64,000 nt of DNA from Arthrobacter sp. NEB 688 (GCF_013201035.1 NZ_CP053707.1:1612001-1676000); one strand, 5' to 3'. Shown: positions 46,735-60,713, counted from the first letter of the stretch. The notes: a model not told the origin generated them from the sequence alone. Numbers and translations are program-made.

Positions 46735-47769
46735 GTGCTCATCGCACAGCGTCCCGTCCTCTCCGAGGACGTCGTCTCCGAGTACCGGAGCCGTTTCAGC
46801 ATCGAGCCCCTCGAGCCTGGCTTCGGCTACACGCTCGGGAACAGCCTGCGTCGCACCCTGCTCTCGAGCATCCCGGGTGCCGCGGTCACGAGCATCCGCA
46901 TCGACGGCGTGCTCCACGAGTTCTCCACGATCCCCGGGGTCAAGGAGGACGTCACCGAGATCATCCTCAACGTCAAGAGCCTCGTCGTCTCCTCGGAGCA
47001 CGACGAGCCGGTCGTCATGTACCTGCGCAAGCAGGGTGCGGGTGCCGTCACCGCCGCGGACATCGCGCCGCCGGCCGGTGTCGAGGTGCACAACCCCGAC
47101 CTGCACATCGCGACGCTCAACGACAAGGGCACCGTCGAGATGGAGCTGACGGTCGAGCGTGGCCGCGGCTACGTCTCCGCCGTGCAGAACAAGGCCGGCG
47201 ACCAGGAGATCGGCCGCATCCCGGTCGACTCCATCTACAGCCCGGTCCTCACCGTGACCTACAAGGTCGAGGCCACCCGCGTCGAGCAGCGCACCGACTT
47301 CGACCGCCTCGTGGTCGACGTCGAGACCAAGAGCTCGATGGCCCCGCGCGACGCGCTCGCCTCGGCGGGCAAGACCCTCGTCGAGCTCTTCGGCCTGGCC
47401 CGTGAGCTCAACGTCGAGGCCGAGGGCATCGACATGGGCCCGTCGCCGACCGACGCCGCCCTGGCCGCCGACCTGGCGCTGCCGATCGAGGACCTCGACC
47501 TCACCGTCCGGTCCTACAACTGCCTCAAGCGCGAGGGCATCCACACCGTGGGCGAGCTCGTGGGCCGCAGCGAGGCCGACCTGCTCGACATCCGCAACTT
47601 CGGTGCGAAGTCGATCGACGAGGTCAAGGCCAAGCTCGCCGGCATGAGCCTCGCGCTCAAGGACAGCCCCCCCGGGTTCGACCCGAGCATGATCGCCGAC
47701 CGCTACGACGACTTCACCTTCGGTGAGGGCGAGGACGACTCGGCGTTCGCCGAGGACGAGCAGCTCTGA
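46735..47769 (+). CDS. rpoA: DNA-directed RNA polymerase subunit alpha
   Basis: 344-residue alpha subunit. GTG 46735 after GGAAGGAAG gives [47 protein letters not shown], the dimerisation domain. The C-terminal domain ([53 protein letters not shown]) binds UP elements and activators. The acidic end ([14 protein letters not shown]) is common in actinobacteria. Completes the core polymerase with the rpoB-rpoC pair at 8141-15615. Confidence 0.98.
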   Translation: MLIAQRPVLSEDVVSEYRSRFSIEPLEPGFGYTLGNSLRRTLLSSIPGAAVTSIRIDGVLHEFSTIPGVKEDVTEIILNVKSLVVSSEHDEPVVMYLRKQGAGAVTAADIAPPAGVEVHNPDLHIATLNDKGTVEMELTVERGRGYVSAVQNKAGDQEIGRIPVDSIYSPVLTVTYKVEATRVEQRTDFDRLVVDVETKSSMAPRDALASAGKTLVELFGLARELNVEAEGIDMGPSPTDAALAADLALPIEDLDLTVRSYNCLKREGIHTVGELVGRSEADLLDIRNFGAKSIDEVKAKLAGMSLALKDSPPGFDPSMIADRYDDFTFGEGEDDSAFAEDEQL

Positions 47770-47807
47770 CCTAACGCCTCCCGGCACGTCACTCAAGGAG
47801 AACAGCA

Positions 47808-48506
47808 ATGCCTACCCCCACCAAGGGTCCCCGTCTCGGAGGCGGTCCCGCTCACGAGCGGCTCATCCTCGCCAACCTCGCGACGTCGCTCTTCGAGCAC
47901 GACCGCATCACGACGACGGAGGCCAAGGCCAAGCGCCTGCGCCCCCTCGCCGAGCGCATGGTCACCTTCGCCAAGCGCGGTGACCTCTCGGCCCGCCGTC
48001 GCGTGCTGACGGTCGTGCGCGACAAGGGCGTCGTCCACCGCCTCTTCGTCGAGATCGCTCCCGACATGGCGGAGCGCAACGGCGGCTACACCCGCATCAC
48101 GAAGATCGGCGCGCGCAAGGGCGACAACGCCCCGATGGCGATCATCGAGCTCGTCCGCGAGCCCGTCGCCAAGAAGGCCACCGTCAAGGAGGCCGAGGCC
48201 GCCACCAAGCGTGCGGCCAAGGACTCGGCGAAGGCCGAGGAGGCTCCCGTCGAGGAGACCACCACGGACGAGACCGCTGCGGCGGAGCTCCCCGAGGGTG
48301 CCGTCGCCGCGACCGAGGACGGCGCCGCCCCCGAGGGCTACACCGTCAAGGGCAACGCCGACTCGGGCAAGTACCACGTCGAGGGTTCGCAGTGGTACGA
48401 CCAGACGGTCGCAGAGTTCTGGTTCAAGGACGCCGCGGCCGCCGAGGCCGCCGGCTTCGAGCCGGCCGGTGGCGCCGCGAAGCAGCAGGTCGAGGACGAG
48501 GCCTGA
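47808..48506 (+). CDS. rplQ: 50S ribosomal protein L17 with extra C-terminal domain
   Basis: 232-residue L17. The L17 core is residues 1-120 ([47 protein letters not shown]). An Ala/Glu-rich linker follows, then residues about 176-226 form a distinct small domain ([40 protein letters not shown]). The pattern KGN..S.KYH..GS..Y..T.AE.WF matches what I recall of so-called sunset domains in actinobacterial proteins; the role on L17 is unknown. ATG 47808 after AAGGAGAAC. A terminator follows. Confidence 0.95.
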   Translation: MPTPTKGPRLGGGPAHERLILANLATSLFEHDRITTTEAKAKRLRPLAERMVTFAKRGDLSARRRVLTVVRDKGVVHRLFVEIAPDMAERNGGYTRITKIGARKGDNAPMAIIELVREPVAKKATVKEAEAATKRAAKDSAKAEEAPVEETTTDETAAAELPEGAVAATEDGAAPEGYTVKGNADSGKYHVEGSQWYDQTVAEFWFKDAAAAEAAGFEPAGGAAKQQVEDEA

Positions 48507-48523
48507 GCCTCCCGCGACCGCAC

Positions 48524-48563
48524 CGACGAGGGCCGTCTCCCGTGAGGGAGGCGGCCCTCGTCG
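48524..48563 (+). terminator. terminator after rplQ
   Basis: An inverted repeat of 11 perfect bases (CGACGAGGGCC) continues inward for about seven more pairs to a GTGA loop, followed by TGTGTTC. It ends the alpha operon 17 bases past rplQ. Confidence 0.85.
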
Positions 48564-48578
48564 TGTGTTCGGCGCCCG

Positions 48579-48584
48579 TACGCT
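48579..48584 (+). promoter_or_regulatory. -10 box for leaderless truA transcript
   Basis: TACGCT lies 7 bases before the truA GTG (48592), right after the rplQ terminator; no ribosome site is present. Confidence 0.5.
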
Positions 48585-48591
48585 GGAGCGC

Positions 48592-49443
48592 GTGACGGTG
48601 CGCCTGCGGATCGACCTCGCCTACGACGGGACCGACTTCTCGGGATGGGCGGCGCAGCCCGGGCTGCGGACCGTCGAGGGGGAGCTGTCGAGCGCGCTGG
48701 CCACGGTGCTGCGCGCGCCGGCGCCGGTCAGGGTGACCGTGGCGGGGCGGACCGACGCGGGGGTGCACGCCCGGGGGCAGGTGGTGCACGCCGACGTCGA
48801 CGACGAGGCGTTCGCGCAGCTGCCCGGGCGCTCGGACCGTGGGCCGGAGGAGGCCGCGCGGACACGGCTGACGGGGGTGCTGCCCGCCGACGTCGTCGTG
48901 CGGTCGGTGCGGCGGGCGCCGACGGGGTTCGACGCGCGCTTCTCCGCGCTCCAGCGGCGCTACCGCTACCGGGTGTGCGACGCCCCGGGGGGGATGGACC
49001 CGTTGCGCCGGCGCGACACCGTGCTCGTGCGCGACCGCCTGGACGTGGAGGCGATGGACACCGCGGCCCGGGGGCTCGTGGGGCTGCACGACTTCGCCGC
49101 GTTCTGCAAGCGACGGGAGGGGGCGAGCACGGTGCGCACGCTCCTGCACTACGCCTGGGCCCGGGGGGAGGACGGCGTTCTCGAGGCGAGCGTCGTCGCC
49201 GACGCCTTCTGCCACTCGATGGTCCGCGCTCTGGTCGGCGCCGTGGTCCCGGTGGGGGAGGGGCGCCACCCGGTGGGGTTCCCGCGCGAGGTGCTGCTCG
49301 GTGCGGTGAGGGACCCGCGGGTACGGGTGATGCCGGCGCACGGGCTCTCGCTCGAGGAGGTGCGCTACCCGCCCGACGAGGAGCTCGCCGCGCGCGCCGA
49401 GGAGGCGCGCGCCGTCCGGGTGCTGCCGCCCCCGACGCCCTGA
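48592..49443 (+). CDS. truA: tRNA pseudouridine synthase A
   Basis: 283-residue enzyme making pseudouridine at tRNA positions 38-40. Catalytic Asp55 lies in AGRTDAGVHARGQ. Other marks: LAYDGTDFSGWAAQPGLRTVEG, GFDARFSALQRRYRYRV and HDFAAFCK. Start GTG 48592 was chosen for the exact N-terminus VTVRLRIDLAYDG; the longer open frame runs back through rplQ. The terminator and -10 box ahead indicate its own transcript. Confidence 0.95.
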   Translation: MTVRLRIDLAYDGTDFSGWAAQPGLRTVEGELSSALATVLRAPAPVRVTVAGRTDAGVHARGQVVHADVDDEAFAQLPGRSDRGPEEAARTRLTGVLPADVVVRSVRRAPTGFDARFSALQRRYRYRVCDAPGGMDPLRRRDTVLVRDRLDVEAMDTAARGLVGLHDFAAFCKRREGASTVRTLLHYAWARGEDGVLEASVVADAFCHSMVRALVGAVVPVGEGRHPVGFPREVLLGAVRDPRVRVMPAHGLSLEEVRYPPDEELAARAEEARAVRVLPPPTP

Positions 49444-49493
49444 CCTGCGCGAACGCCGCGCGTCGCGCCGGCTCACCACGTCGGGAGGGGGCG

Positions 49494-49526
49494 GATTTGT
49501 GTTCGGCGCCGGGAGTCATCTACTGT
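49494..49526 (+). promoter_or_regulatory. candidate rRNA promoter P1
   Basis: GATTTG (49494-49499) overlapping TTGTGT (49497-49502), 18-base spacer, TACTGT (49521-49526). Confidence 0.6.
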
Positions 49527-49670
49527 TCTCGACGTCAGCCCGAGAGGGAGGAACGGACACCGCAGAGGGAGACCTCGCCGCGGAGGCCGGTCCCGGGGCC
49601 GACACCCACCAGCTCCACTCCACCAGCCCGCTCGGGCCGGAGTGAGTGGAGAAGGGCCCGGAACGGGTGC

Positions 49671-49676
49671 TACAGT
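49671..49676 (+). promoter_or_regulatory. candidate rRNA promoter P2 (-10 only)
   Basis: TACAGT in the context GCTACAGTG as at tuf; no -35 match at a normal distance. Confidence 0.4.
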
Positions 49677-49737
49677 GTGGGTCGCACCGCAGAGATCCAA
49701 GCGCGATCGAAGCCGGCCGCTCCAAGAGCGGGTCACG

Positions 49738-49770
49738 GATTTGACGCCCAAGCATGGACGCGGGTAAGTT
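49738..49770 (+). promoter_or_regulatory. candidate rRNA promoter P3
   Basis: GATTTG (49738-49743) overlapping TTGACG (49741-49746), 18-base spacer, TAAGTT (49765-49770). The best -35/-10 pair in the region and closest to the 16S gene, about 310 bases upstream. Confidence 0.75.
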
Positions 49771-49847
49771 TGAACAGTTGCTTCAGCGCGACTGGGACAA
49801 CACAGAACAGCCCCGGCGAGATGTTCGCAGAACAGACCGTGGGTGCG

Positions 49848-50082
49848 CGTTCGAACCTTGAGAACTCAACAGCGTGTCAAGAATCGATGCCAATTTTTAC
49901 CTCGTCGCATCGCTCTTAGCTCGTCCCGTCTGGGGTGGGTGTGGGTGGTGCTCGAGTTTTTCCTTTGGTTGATGACGAACAAACAGCTTTATTGCTGGTT
50001 GTTCGTGCTCAGCCGGGTTTCACACGTTTCGTGTGTATGAGTTGTTCACTGGTTGCTTAACGGCGCTGGTGGATGTGATTCA
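49848..50082 (+). other. 16S precursor leader with processing stem
   Basis: CTTGAGAACTCAACAGCGTG (about 49857-49876) recalls the leader motif near rRNA antitermination sites in actinobacteria. Bases 49865-49879 can pair with 51807-51821 in the spacer, and 49848-49854 with 51832-51838, forming the pre-16S stem. A separate 13-base hairpin (49975-49987 with 49994-50006, one mismatch) lies before the 16S start. Confidence 0.6.
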
Positions 50083-55146
<5,064 letters not shown>

Positions 55147-55230
55147 ACACACTTACAAGACTTTCTGTGTTCGCGTCCACTGTGCAGTTCCCGAGATACG
55201 GTCGGGAACCCGATTTGAGATCTCCATAGA

Positions 55231-55349
55231 GTTTCGGCTGTCATAGCGAAGGGGAAACGCCCGGCTCCATTCCGAACCCGGAAGCTAAGCCCTTCAGCGC
55301 CGATGGTACTGCACTGGTGACGGTGTGGGAGAGTAGGACGCAGCCGGAC
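55231..55349 (+). rRNA. rrf: 5S ribosomal RNA
   Basis: About 119 bases: GTTTCGGCTGTCATAGCG at the 5' end pairs with the 3' end CAGCCGGAC; the middle has the conserved CCCGGCTCCATTCCGAACCC loop. The right arm of the pre-23S stem lies at 55171-55190, before it. Confidence 0.95.
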
Positions 55350-55360
55350 AACCAATCCAG

Positions 55361-55393
55361 AAAGGGCCCACCAACACGTTTGGTGGGCCCTTT
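55361..55393 (+). terminator. rRNA operon terminator
   Basis: A 14-base perfect stem (AAAGGGCCCACCAA with TTGGTGGGCCCTTT), 5-base loop, followed by CTCGGTTTCC. Standard end of the rRNA operon. Confidence 0.9.
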
Positions 55394-55426
55394 CTCGGTT
55401 TCCCGAACACCTCGCGTCCACTGCTT

Positions 55427-55502
55427 TGGCGTTCAACGTTTCAGCAGTCAATGCCTGGACGTTCAGTGCCAGAGTGTTCGATGCCAGAGCGTTGAACGTC
55501 CT
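55427..55502 (+). repeat. 15-base imperfect tandem repeat (pentapeptide-like in one frame)
   Basis: Three adjacent 15-base units at 55452-55466, 55467-55481 and 55482-55496 (TGCCTGGACGTTCAG, TGCCAGAGTGTTCGA, TGCCAGAGCGTTGAA). In one plus frame, starting from 55426, they read FNVSA-VNAWT-FSARV-FDARA-LNVLS, like a pentapeptide-repeat fragment. The rest of the 5S-ABC-F gap shows nothing else. Confidence 0.5.
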
Positions 55503-55650
55503 GAGCGGTCGTCATCGCCCACACCGTGTCCTCCCCAGAGCCCACCGCACCCGCGGTGGGCTCTCGTGCGTCCGGCGGCCACGCCGGCCAGGCGTGTGCG
55601 GCTCTGAAAATGCGGGTGCCGAGCGCCTTCTGACTTGGCACCATGACGGG

Positions 55651-57345
55651 GTGGGACACGTGGACATCGCCGGCGTCGGCTACTCGCTCCCGGACGGCCG
55701 TCCTCTCCTGCGTGAGGTGAGCCTGCGGGTCGGGGAGGGAGCCAAGGTGGCGCTCGTCGGGCCGAACGGGACCGGCAAGACGACCCTGCTGCGCATCCTC
55801 GCCGGGGACCTCGACGCCCAGGACGGCGTCGTGACCCGCAGTGGTGGTCTCGGGGTGATGCGCCAGTTCATCGGCAAGGTCCGTGACGGCTCCACCGTGC
55901 GCGACCTCCTCGTCTCGGTGGCCCCGGCCGCCATCCGGGCCGCTGCGGCCGAGGTCGAGCGGACCGAGCTGGCGATGATGGAGCGCGAGAGCGAGCAGGA
56001 CCAGCTCGACTACGCCCAGGCCCTCGTCGACTGGGGCGACGTCGGCGGCTACGAGTGGGAGACCCTCTGGGACGTCTGCACCGTCGCCGCGCTCGGCGTC
56101 CCGTACGAGCGCGCCCAGTGGCGCCCGGTGACGACGCTCTCCGGGGGCGAGCAGAAGCGCCTCGTGCTCGAGGCCCTGCTGCGCGGCCCGGAGGAGGTGC
56201 TCGTGCTCGACGAGCCCGACAACTACCTCGACGTGCCGGCCAAGCGCTGGCTCGAGGAGCAGCTCGTCGCCTCCCCGAAGACCGTCCTGTTCGTCAGCCA
56301 CGACCGCGAGCTCCTCGACCGGGTCGCCAGCCGCATCGTCACCCTCGAGCCGGGGCACGGCGGCAACACCGCCTGGGTGCATCCGGGGCGCTTCTCCACC
56401 TACGACGCGGCGCGGGAGGACCGCAACGCCCGGCTCGAGGAGCTGCGGCGGCGCTGGGACGAGGAGCACGCCAAGCTCAAGGCCCTGGTCGTCATGTACC
56501 GGCAGAAGGCGGCCTACAACTCCGACATGGCCGCCCGGCTCCAGGCCGCGGAGACCCGGCTGCGGCGGTTCGTGGAGGCCGGTCCGCCGGAGGCCGTTCC
56601 CCTGCGGCAGAGGGTGTCGATGCGCCTGACCGGCGGCCGGACGGCGAAGCGGGCCGTCGTGGCGTCCGGGCTCGAGCTGCGGGTCGGCGGGGAGCGGCTC
56701 GTCGAGCCGTTCGACACCGAGCTGTGGTTCGGCGAGCGGGTCGGCGTGCTCGGCAGCAACGGGTCGGGCAAGTCGCACTTCCTGCGGCTGCTCGCGGCCG
56801 GCGGCACGGACCCCGAGCGCGAGCACGAGCCCGTCGGGGAGATCCGTCCCGGCCCGGTCGAGCACGGTGGACGGGTCGTCCTCGGCAGCCGGGTGCGCCC
56901 CGGCTGGTTCGCCCAGACCCACGACCACGCGGCCCTCCACGGCCGCACGCTGCTCGAGATCCTCCACCGCGGGGACGAGCACCGGGCCGGGATGCCCCGC
57001 GACCTCGCGGCACGGGCGCTGGACCGGTACGGGCTCGCCGGCGCAGCGGAGCAGTCCTTCGACGCGCTGTCCGGTGGCCAGCAGGCCCGGCTGCAGATCC
57101 TCCTGCTCGAGCTGTCCGGCGCGACCCTTCTCCTGCTCGACGAGCCGACCGACAACCTCGACCTGCACTCGGCGGAGGCCCTCGAGGACGCCCTCGCGGC
57201 GTTCGAGGGCACCGTTGTCGCGGTGACCCACGACCGGTGGTTCGCCCGCGACCTCGACCGCTTCCTCGTCTTCCGCCAGGACGGCCGGGTCGTGGAGGCC
57301 GACGAGCCGGTGTGGGACGAGGGACGGGTGCAGCGCACGCGGTAG
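55651..57345 (+). CDS. ABC-F family ATP-binding protein
   Basis: 564-residue soluble protein with two ABC domains and no membrane segment. Walker A: GPNGTGKT and GSNGSGKS; signature LSGGEQKRL and LSGGQQARL; Walker B followed by DEPDNYLD (first domain) and DEPTDNLD (second). The linker holds a long helix (ARLEELRRRWDEEHAKLKALVVMYRQKAAYN). ABC-F proteins act on ribosomes, either in ordinary translation or in antibiotic protection; which applies here is open. GTG 55651 or 55660 is the start; no ribosome site is clear. A codon-open extension upstream is not used. Confidence 0.88.
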   Translation: MGHVDIAGVGYSLPDGRPLLREVSLRVGEGAKVALVGPNGTGKTTLLRILAGDLDAQDGVVTRSGGLGVMRQFIGKVRDGSTVRDLLVSVAPAAIRAAAAEVERTELAMMERESEQDQLDYAQALVDWGDVGGYEWETLWDVCTVAALGVPYERAQWRPVTTLSGGEQKRLVLEALLRGPEEVLVLDEPDNYLDVPAKRWLEEQLVASPKTVLFVSHDRELLDRVASRIVTLEPGHGGNTAWVHPGRFSTYDAAREDRNARLEELRRRWDEEHAKLKALVVMYRQKAAYNSDMAARLQAAETRLRRFVEAGPPEAVPLRQRVSMRLTGGRTAKRAVVASGLELRVGGERLVEPFDTELWFGERVGVLGSNGSGKSHFLRLLAAGGTDPEREHEPVGEIRPGPVEHGGRVVLGSRVRPGWFAQTHDHAALHGRTLLEILHRGDEHRAGMPRDLAARALDRYGLAGAAEQSFDALSGGQQARLQILLLELSGATLLLLDEPTDNLDLHSAEALEDALAAFEGTVVAVTHDRWFARDLDRFLVFRQDGRVVEADEPVWDEGRVQRTR

Positions 57346-57378
57346 GTCCGCCCGGGGCCGACGCCGAAGGGTAAAGAC

Positions 57379-57419
57379 TTGGTCAGGACGGTCGCTGCCC
57401 CTTCATGTAAAGCGTTTAC
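57379..57419 (+). promoter_or_regulatory. amylase promoter and LacI-type operator
   Basis: GTAAAGCGTTTAC (57407-57419) is a dyad of the LacI/MalR kind (arms GTAAA/TTTAC). It overlaps a possible -10 TCATGT (57403-57408), 18 bases after TTGGTC (57379-57384). A ribosome site, GAGGAG, precedes the amylase start. Confidence 0.6.
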
Positions 57420-57488
57420 GCATCTAGGTTCACTGGTCGGAGAGCCCGCGCCGGACGGGACCGCCCGTCCGCCACCCGAGGAGCAACG

Positions 57489-60400
57489 ATGCCCCGAGCC
57501 CATCGCCGCCTGTCCACCGTCGTCGCGACGGCCCTGGTCCTGGGGACACCGGGCCTGCTGGCCGCCGTCCCCGCCTCGGCCACCGACCGCTCGGTCGCCC
57601 TCGTCGGCGACCTCCAGAGCGAGCTCGGCTGCGCCGCGGACTGGGCGCCCGACTGCGACGCGACCGAGCTGACCCGTGAGGGGAGCACCGACACCTGGAG
57701 CGCGACCTTCCGCCTGCCGGCCGGCAGCTACCAGTGGAAGGTCGCCCTCGACGACGGCTGGACCGAGAACTACGGCGCCGGCGGGGTGTTCGACGGCCCC
57801 AACGTGCCACTCGTGCTCGAGGGCGACGCCCGCGTGCGGTTCACCTACGACGACGCGACCCACGCCATCTCGATGACGCCCGTCGACCTCGCGGGCGGCA
57901 CGTCCCGGGCCGACCGCCGCCTGGCCCAGGACTCGCTGCGCTCCAGCCTGACGCGCGAGCGGTTCTACTTCGTCATGGCCGACCGGTTCGCCAACGGCTC
58001 CACCGCCAACGACCGCGGCGGCCTGACCGGGGGCCCGCTGACGACGGGCTTCGACCCGACCCACAAGGGCTTCTACCACGGTGGTGACCTCAAGGGCCTG
58101 ACCCAGAAGCTCGACTACATCAAGGGCATGGGCACGACGGCCATCTGGCTGACGCCGAGCTTCACGAACAAGCCGGTGCAGGGTGGCCCCGGCCAGGAGA
58201 GCGCCGGCTACCACGGCTACTGGATCACCGACTTCACGAAGATCGACCCCCACCTGGGCACGAACGCCGAGATGAAGAAGCTCATCGACGCGGCGCACAG
58301 GAAGGGGATGAAGGTCTTCTTCGACATCATCACCAACCACACCGCCGACGTCATCGACTACCGCGAGGACCAGTACACCTACCGGACGAAGAAGGCCTTC
58401 CCGTACAAGGACGCGAGCGGCACCGCCTTCGACGACCGCGACCACGTCAACCAGGCCTTCCCGACGCTGGACCCCGCGGTCTCCTTCCCGTACACGCCGT
58501 TCCTCCACCCGGGCGACGAGAAGGCCAAGACCCCGGCCTGGCTCAACGACGTGACGATGTACCACAACCGGGGTGACTCGACCTTCGCCGGCGAGTCCTC
58601 GACCTACGGCGACTTCGTCGGCCTCGACGACCTGTTCACCGAGCGGCCCGAGGTCGTCGACGGGATGGGCGAGATCTACAAGCAGTGGGTCGACTTCGGC
58701 ATCGACGGCTTCCGCATCGACACCGTCAAGCACGTGAACCTCGAGTTCTGGCAGAAGTTCATCCCGGACATCCTCGGCGAGGCCAAGCGGGTCAAGAACA
58801 AGGACTTCTTCGCGTTCGGTGAGGTGTACGACGGCAACCCGGCCGTCATGTCCGAGTACACGACCTCCGGCAAGCTGCAGGCGACGCTCGACTTCGGCTT
58901 CCAGCAGCAGGGCGTCGACTTCGCCAAGGGCAACCCGGCCAACGTCCTCGCCGACTTCTTCGCCAAGGACGACTACTACACCGACGCCGACAGCAACGCC
59001 TACCAGCTCCCGACCTTCCTCGGGAACCACGACATGGGCCGGGTCGCGATGTTCCTCAAGGGCGCCGCGAAGGACGACGCGGACCTGCTCAAGCGCGTCC
59101 TGTTCGCCGACTCGCTGATGTTCACGATGCGCGGCAACCCGGTCACGTACTACGGCGACGAGCAGGGCTTCATCGGCACCGGCGGCGACCAGCTGGCCCG
59201 CCAGGACATGTTCGCGAGCAGGACGCAGGTCTACAACGACGAGGCCGTCCTCGCCGGCAAGCCCGGTTCGCGCGACCGCTACTCGACCACGCACCCCATC
59301 TACCGTCACCTCGCCGAGCTCTCGCGGCTGCGGGCCAAGCACCCGGTGCTCGCCGACGGGGCGCAGGTGCAGCGCTACGCCGACGAGGGGGCCGGCCTGT
59401 TCGCGGTCTCGCGCGTCGGGTCCACCGACGAGCGCGAGCACCACCCCAAGGGGCACGAGAAGGACGCGCAGCGTGAGTACCTCGTCGTCGCGAACAACGG
59501 GACCACCCCGAAGACCGCGACGTTCGACACCTGGACCAGCCGCAGCGGGTTCCAGCCCCTGTACGGCACGAAGAGCACGCTGCGCACGGGCGCCGACGGC
59601 TCCGTCACGGTGACGGTCCCGCCGCTCACGGTCGCCGTCTGGCGGGCGTGGTCGCCGGTCGACACCCGCGTCGCCGCGCCGCGCGTCACCCTCGACCTCG
59701 ACGGGGACGCCGTGCACGGTCGCACCGAGGTCGGCGCGAGCGTCGAGTCCGGCACCTTCAGCCAGGCGACGTTCCTCTACCGGCCGGTCGGCACCCGCGA
59801 CTGGCGCCTGCTCGGCACCGACGACAACGCGCCGTTCCGGGTCTTCCATGACGTCAGCGGGATGCCCGTCGGCACCGCGCTGGAGTACCGCGCCGTGGTC
59901 GAGGACGCCGCCGGGCGCGTGGCGGCCGACAGCGGGTGGGCCGTGACGGCGCAGCCGCCGTCGGCGACGGTCCCGCAGAACGGTGACCGCCCCGCCACCC
60001 AGCCGGGCACCGTGGCCTTCGCGGGCACGCTCAACAGCGAGATGGGCTGCACGGCCGACTGGCTGCCCGACTGCGAGCAGGCGCAGGCGACGCTCGACAC
60101 CACGGACGGCATCTGGAAGAAGACGGTGGACCTGCCCGTCGGCCCGTACTCGTACAAGGCCGCGCTCGACCGGGCGTGGACCGAGAACTACGGCGCCGGC
60201 GGTGCGCGCGACGGCGCGAACATCGACGTCGAGACGACCGACGGCAAGGTCACCTTCTACTACGACCCCGCGACGCACTGGGCGACGTCGGACGAGCAGG
60301 GCCCGGTCGTCGTGGCCGGCGGCTCGTTCCAGTCCGAGCTCGGCTGCGCCGCGGACTGGGCGGCCGACTGCCTGCGGCCGTGGCTGCAGGACCCGGACGG

Positions 60401-60614
60401 CGACGGCGTCTACGCGCTGACGCTCACCGGTATCCCCGCCGGGACCTACGAGTTCAAGATCGCGCACGACCTCTCGTGGGACACCAACTACGGGGACGGC
60501 GGCGTGCCCGACGGGCCCAACATGTCGGTGACCGTGCCGGTCGACGGGGCGCGGACGACGTTCCTGTACGACGTGCGCACGCACGAGACGACGGTGACCT
60601 CCGAGGCGCCCTGA
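57489..60614 (+). CDS. secreted GH13 alpha-amylase/pullulanase-type enzyme with three X25-like modules
   Basis: 1041 residues, ATG 57489. Signal peptide at residues 1-31 (cleavage near PASA-TD). Module 1 (about 35-115), catalytic GH13 barrel (about 135-590) with nucleophile Asp411 (GFRIDTVKH), acid Glu445 (FGEVYDG) and Asp515 (LGNHDMG), beta domain, then a linker domain at about 720-830. Modules 2 (about 845-925) and 3 (about 944-1040) repeat module 1: SELGC or SEMGC, ADW, DC, WTENYGAGG-like. Such modules accompany pullulanases and probably bind starch. A LacI-type operator precedes it. Extracellular starch or pullulan degradation is inferred; exact specificity is unknown. Confidence 0.93.
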   Translation: MPRAHRRLSTVVATALVLGTPGLLAAVPASATDRSVALVGDLQSELGCAADWAPDCDATELTREGSTDTWSATFRLPAGSYQWKVALDDGWTENYGAGGVFDGPNVPLVLEGDARVRFTYDDATHAISMTPVDLAGGTSRADRRLAQDSLRSSLTRERFYFVMADRFANGSTANDRGGLTGGPLTTGFDPTHKGFYHGGDLKGLTQKLDYIKGMGTTAIWLTPSFTNKPVQGGPGQESAGYHGYWITDFTKIDPHLGTNAEMKKLIDAAHRKGMKVFFDIITNHTADVIDYREDQYTYRTKKAFPYKDASGTAFDDRDHVNQAFPTLDPAVSFPYTPFLHPGDEKAKTPAWLNDVTMYHNRGDSTFAGESSTYGDFVGLDDLFTERPEVVDGMGEIYKQWVDFGIDGFRIDTVKHVNLEFWQKFIPDILGEAKRVKNKDFFAFGEVYDGNPAVMSEYTTSGKLQATLDFGFQQQGVDFAKGNPANVLADFFAKDDYYTDADSNAYQLPTFLGNHDMGRVAMFLKGAAKDDADLLKRVLFADSLMFTMRGNPVTYYGDEQGFIGTGGDQLARQDMFASRTQVYNDEAVLAGKPGSRDRYSTTHPIYRHLAELSRLRAKHPVLADGAQVQRYADEGAGLFAVSRVGSTDEREHHPKGHEKDAQREYLVVANNGTTPKTATFDTWTSRSGFQPLYGTKSTLRTGADGSVTVTVPPLTVAVWRAWSPVDTRVAAPRVTLDLDGDAVHGRTEVGASVESGTFSQATFLYRPVGTRDWRLLGTDDNAPFRVFHDVSGMPVGTALEYRAVVEDAAGRVAADSGWAVTAQPPSATVPQNGDRPATQPGTVAFAGTLNSEMGCTADWLPDCEQAQATLDTTDGIWKKTVDLPVGPYSYKAALDRAWTENYGAGGARDGANIDVETTDGKVTFYYDPATHWATSDEQGPVVVAGGSFQSELGCAADWAADCLRPWLQDPDGDGVYALTLTGIPAGTYEFKIAHDLSWDTNYGDGGVPDGPNMSVTVPVDGARTTFLYDVRTHETTVTSEAP

Positions 60615-60636
60615 CCCGGGTCTCGCACCGGACCGA

Positions 60637-60675
60637 CGACGGGTCCGCCACCTCCACGAGGTGGCGGACCCGTCG
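60637..60675. terminator. terminator after amylase
   Basis: A 16- to 17-base perfect stem (GACGGGTCCGCCACCT and complement, 60638-60653 with 60659-60674) around a 5-base loop, between the convergent amylase and LmeA-like genes; may act on both strands. Confidence 0.85.
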
Positions 60676-60713
60676 CCGTCCCCGGGTGGTGCGTCCCGGT
60701 GACGGGCGCCAGG

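Noticed and set aside
55441-57231. Minus-strand open frame opposite the ABC-F gene
   Set aside because: Antisense shadow; the plus-strand ABC motifs are decisive.
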